From Paraburkholderia oxyphila NBRC 105797 (GTDB lineage Bacteria > Pseudomonadota > Gammaproteobacteria > Burkholderiales > Burkholderiaceae), in NCBI RefSeq assembly GCF_000685075.1, contig NZ_BAYD01000054.1, positions 1-64,000 of the forward strand: a stretch of DNA of 64,000 nucleotides, written 5' to 3'. The notes beneath the pieces were generated by a model. That model saw only the letters and a list, made by a program, of their open reading frames with translations. It had not been told where the DNA came from and made no database searches. Each line of letters begins with the position of its first letter. The stretch's first letter is position 1. Of the stretch, positions 61,566 to 64,000 are shown piece by piece. Made by a program: the position numbers and the translations under genes.

Positions 61566-61916
61566 TCACGCCGTCCTGGCCGCAGGCACGGGAACGCCAT
61601 TGAGCACATCGGTGGCGCGATGCGGCTGCGCGACTTTGTCGATCAAGAATACATCGCCGCTCGCGTGCCGCGTGCGCAGTGGCAGGATGGTTTGATAGGC
61701 CGGCGAGTCATACCACGCGCGTGCGCGCTCGTGGTCGTCGAATTCGATGACGATCAGGTTGCCCCTGAACTTTCCTTCGAGCCGTTCCACGGGGCCGCCA
61801 TGGATGATGAAGCGGCCGCCGAACGGCGCGAGCGTGCCGTCGATCTTCTCCAGATATTCGACGATGTCGGCGCAAAGATCGGTTTGATGCAGATGGGCGA
61901 TGGCGTAGGTGGTCAT
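61566..61916 (-). CDS. DUF1330 family protein
   Basis: A 116-residue ferredoxin-like-fold protein. The start at 61916 follows GAGGAT. The family pattern is clear: YAIAHLHQTDLCADIVEYLEKIDGTLAPFGGRFIIHGGPVERLEGKFRGNLIVIEFDDHERARAWYDSPAYQTILPLR. DUF1330 proteins are dimeric alpha/beta-barrel proteins without a firmly known reaction. It faces hppD head-on with a 64-bp gap and is probably monocistronic. Confidence 0.92.
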   Translation of the reverse strand: MTTYAIAHLHQTDLCADIVEYLEKIDGTLAPFGGRFIIHGGPVERLEGKFRGNLIVIEFDDHERARAWYDSPAYQTILPLRTRHASGDVFLIDKVAQPHRATDVLNGVPVPAARTA

Positions 61917-62170
61917 GGTTATCCTCGCGGGCACATGGGAATGGGTGTGAACCGGTAACGAGGATAGGGCGGGAAGGGAGCTGAATCGATTACCTGCGAG
62001 GTAAAGCGAGCGCAGCGTGTTTTGTTTGCGCCGGCATTCATCATTCAAAGCGATAGCGCTTTTATCAATGAAAAGTTAGTAAACATTAGATAAAAAACGT
62101 AATTCGATAGTAAGAAAAGGACGCAAACAGCCCGAATTTCAACGAATGAATATGGCCCCACAAAAAACGC
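61917..62170. other. A+T-rich spacer before the small RNA, no gene supported
   Basis: The 61980-62170 stretch is unusually A+T-rich for this genome. It includes the short hairpin AGCGATAGCGCT near 62049. It must contain the DUF1330 promoter. A minus-strand open frame across 62045-62248 has no family likeness and overlaps the small-RNA signals, so it is not called. Confidence 0.45.
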
Positions 62171-62199
62171 TTGCAATTGCCTAGGGAAAACCCTAGAAT
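62171..62199 (+). promoter_or_regulatory. Sigma70-like promoter of the candidate small RNA
   Basis: TTGCAA (62171-62176) and TAGAAT (62194-62199) are separated by 17 bp. A perfect palindrome, CTAGGG-AAAA-CCCTAG (62181-62196), sits in the spacer and enters the -10 box, placed as an operator would be. Confidence 0.7.
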
Positions 62200-62205
62200 C
62201 AACTC

Positions 62206-62268
62206 GTCTCCTCCATGTCTCCTCCTGATATGGATTCAGCCCGCCCAATCAGGCGGGCTTTTTCTTTT
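62206..62268 (+). ncRNA. Candidate small RNA with two anti-Shine-Dalgarno motifs
   Basis: About 63 nt from the predicted start at 62206 to the end of the T-run. GTCTCCTCC occurs twice (62206-62214 and 62217-62225), each able to pair with GGAGG ribosome sites. Then follows the intrinsic terminator AGCCCGCC (62238-62245) with GGCGGGCT (62252-62259) and TTTTCTTTT. Promoter, short body and terminator are all in register and no reading frame fits. Small RNAs with repeated CCUCC-type motifs are known in proteobacteria (the alpha-proteobacterial cuckoo RNAs); relation to those is not established. Confidence 0.68.
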
Positions 62269-62407
62269 CTGGCGCCACAAAAAGCCTATTGCGCGTAGCG
62301 GGCCAGAACCTGTCCCCATCTGCTTGCCGCCGGGCATCGAGAGTAAAATTGTCTGATCGGCGTCCCGTCGGGATGCTCAAGCGTTCAACGCGACTCTCAA
62401 CGCCCCA

Positions 62408-62629
62408 ATGAAACCGTCTCCCACGGAAGAGAAGAAAAAGCGCAAGCCGCCGCCCACCTGGCTGCTCAATACCCTGACTGCGCTCGTGGGGATACTCACG
62501 CTCGCGCTCGGCGTGGGCTGGCTGATCCGCAGCTGGGTTGTCGATCGCGAGATGCCTTACTTTGCGATCCCGCTCGTGCTTTGCGTGCCGGTGATCGCCG
62601 CCGTGGCATTCCGCAATATGTGGGACTGA
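62408..62629 (+). CDS. Small two-helix membrane protein, unknown function
   Basis: A 73-residue protein with a Lys/Pro-rich cytoplasmic start (MKPSPTEEKKKRKPPPTW). Two hydrophobic helices follow (LLNTLTALVGILTLALGVGWLI and MPYFAIPLVLCVPVIAAVAF). The positive-inside charge pattern and clean ending support a real gene. No family was recognised. It lies downstream of the small-RNA terminator and converges on the TPR-glycosyltransferase gene. Confidence 0.72.
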   Translation: MKPSPTEEKKKRKPPPTWLLNTLTALVGILTLALGVGWLIRSWVVDREMPYFAIPLVLCVPVIAAVAFRNMWD

Positions 62630-62671
62630 ATCCGGCTCTGGCGTGCCCGCGCTTTTCGCGCGCGCCGTGCC

Positions 62672-64000
62672 TTACCGGCTGAACCGCTCCATACACGCCT
62701 GCCGTACGCGCTCGATCGGCGCGCTCCACGTTTCGTCGACTGCCTGCCGAAAGAGCCGCACCGTTTGCGGATACCACGGCGAATCCTCGCGCACGTGGAG
62801 CCAGCGCCAGTCCACATCGCGGCCCGGCAGCATCACCCAGCAGGGCGTGCCGAGCGAGGCGGCCAGATGGGCCGTCGAGGTGTCCACGCAGATCAGCAGA
62901 TCGAGCTGCGCGACGATGGCCGCCGTGTCCACGAAATCGCCAATCTCGGTGCCCAGGTGCAGGATCGGTTGCTGCGCGTCGGCGCCCGCGCGCTGCGCTG
63001 CTTGCGCTTCGTCTTCTCCCGCGCCTTTTTGCAGGCTCACAAACTTCAATCCCGGCACGCTCCAGAGCGGCGCGAGCGCCGCGAGCGAGGGAACCGAGCG
63101 ATGCTGATCGTTGTGGTGCTTCGGATTGCCCTTCCACACGAGCCCGATGCGCGGGCCGTCGCCCAGCGTGTCGAGCCGCGCGGCCCACTTGCGCGCGAGC
63201 GCCGGGTCGAGCGTGAAGCGGGTTGGCGGCGGCGTCGTGTCGATGGTCGTGGCGAGGCGCAGCGGCATGCTTAGCGGGCTCGCCCAGTAATCGAACTGAG
63301 CGGCGCGCGCGGTGGCTTCGGCGTGGGTGTAGACGGCGTCGATGCCTTCGACGTCCGCGAGCACGCGATGCAGGGCATCGACGCAGCCGAACGCAACATG
63401 CGCCGCGCCTTGCGCTTTGATGAGGCGTGCGTACCTGGCGAACTGCAGCATGTCGCCGAGGCCGTCTTCCTGCCAGAGCAACAGCGACTTCCCGGCGAGC
63501 GGCTCGCCTTGCCAATGTGCGCAGTTCAGCATCTTGCGCGAAGCGAAATGCACGAAGCCCGTGTTCTCGTAGCGCCGCTCATAGAGTCGCCAGCCTTCCT
63601 CATAGTGGCCCATCGTGATGAGCAGCGTGGCGAGGCGAAACACGGCATCGCCGTAATCGGGCGAGAGCGCGATCGCGCGGCGGTACGCGGCCTCGGCTTC
63701 GTCGAGCGCGCCCAGCTCCTTCAATACGCCGCCCAGGTTGAAATGGGCCTGCGCGATATCGGCCTTGAGGGCGAGCGCCGCGCGCAGCGTCTCGAGCGCT
63801 TCGGGCAGGCGGCCCAGCATGCCCAGCATGCAGCCGAGATTGTTGAGCGCTTCCGCGCGCGCGGGGGCGAGCCGCAGGGCCGTGCGGTAGGCCGCTTCGG
63901 CTTCGGGGTAGCGTTCGAGCTGCTGCAGCGTGACGCCCAGGTTGTAGTGCGCATCGACGTGGTCGGGGCGCAGCGCCAGTGCTTGCCGGTAGAACAGCTC
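62672..64000 (-). CDS. TPR-glycosyltransferase family 9 fusion protein, 5' end outside the window
   Basis: The frame is open from the stop at 62672 to the window edge, so the start is not seen; at least 442 residues are present. The N-terminal visible part is tetratricopeptide repeats (HVDAHYNLGVTLQQLERYPEAEAAYRTAL, AQAHFNLGGVLKELGALDEAEAAYRRAI). The C-terminal 250 residues form a GT9/heptosyltransferase-like domain (LLLWQEDGLGDMLQFARYARLI, RIGLVWKGNPKHHNDQHRSVP, LDLLICVDTSTAHLAASLGTPCWVMLPG). Such fusions are common in Burkholderia and often belong to protein or flagellin glycosylation loci, but no such neighbour is visible here. Confidence 0.88.
   Translation of the reverse strand, partial: ELFYRQALALRPDHVDAHYNLGVTLQQLERYPEAEAAYRTALRLAPARAEALNNLGCMLGMLGRLPEALETLRAALALKADIAQAHFNLGGVLKELGALDEAEAAYRRAIALSPDYGDAVFRLATLLITMGHYEEGWRLYERRYENTGFVHFASRKMLNCAHWQGEPLAGKSLLLWQEDGLGDMLQFARYARLIKAQGAAHVAFGCVDALHRVLADVEGIDAVYTHAEATARAAQFDYWASPLSMPLRLATTIDTTPPPTRFTLDPALARKWAARLDTLGDGPRIGLVWKGNPKHHNDQHRSVPSLAALAPLWSVPGLKFVSLQKGAGEDEAQAAQRAGADAQQPILHLGTEIGDFVDTAAIVAQLDLLICVDTSTAHLAASLGTPCWVMLPGRDVDWRWLHVREDSPWYPQTVRLFRQAVDETWSAPIERVRQACMERFSR

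Noticed and set aside
62045..62248. 67-codon minus-strand frame
   Set aside because: It crosses the promoter and repeats of the candidate small RNA, has no ribosome site I can defend and no family likeness.

Overview
The window is high-GC DNA (roughly two thirds G+C) with the gene content and codon use of Burkholderia sensu lato, most likely Paraburkholderia, Caballeronia or Burkholderia. The strongest taxonomic cue is the first 13 kb. It holds a complete set of genes in the order I recall for the second cepacian exopolysaccharide cluster (bceM-bceT). Names and species come from recognising protein families and gene order; no database search was run.

Layout. 1-12.9 kb: bce-II-like cluster with GDP-D-rhamnose synthesis (bceM, bceN), two membrane acyltransferases (bceO, bceS), a secreted beta-propeller of unknown role (bceP), a flippase (bceQ), a fused double glycosyltransferase (bceR) and UDP-glucose pyrophosphorylase (bceT). 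A 47-codon membrane ORF sits ahead of bceT. 13-16.6 kb: an acid peptidase pair, sedolisin (S53) then serine carboxypeptidase (S10). 16.7-20.5 kb: nucleoside deoxyribosyltransferase, an MFS pseudogene with a large internal deletion, an amino-acid binding protein and a ferredoxin reductase. 20.7-25 kb: an autotransporter-type heptosyltransferase followed directly by ugpAEC with no ugpB. 25.3-35 kb: recC-recB-recD as one translationally coupled operon.

35-47 kb is mostly stress and signalling: ohr with a TetR regulator and three near-identical palindromic operators, a DGPF/YCII protein coupled to an ECF42-type sigma factor, a zinc-ribbon/adenylate-cyclase/ATPase/TPR protein, a secreted propeller divergent from katG, a universal stress protein and a LysE exporter. 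47-52.3 kb: a CerR-type TetR regulator divergent from an EmrA-EmrB-OMF tripartite pump, with an operator-like palindrome inside the pump promoter. 52.3-59 kb: cytochrome b561 with a catalase-like haem protein, a GFA/CENP-V protein, a succinate-semialdehyde-type dehydrogenase, and a Tat-exported phospholipase C with an upstream lipoprotein behind paired LacI/PurR-like boxes. 59-64 kb: Crp/Fnr regulator, RidA, 4-hydroxyphenylpyruvate dioxygenase, a DUF1330 protein, a candidate small RNA with two anti-Shine-Dalgarno motifs, a small membrane protein and the 3' part of a TPR-glycosyltransferase 9 gene that runs off the window.

Several signals cut across genes. A short dispersed motif, TTTCCGATACGAAACG and variants, recurs on both strands. 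Compact palindromic operators mark at least three regulons. Clear intrinsic terminators bound bceR, bceS, bceT, the MFS remnant, the TetR gene and the small RNA. I saw no tRNA, rRNA, CRISPR array, insertion sequence or prophage gene.
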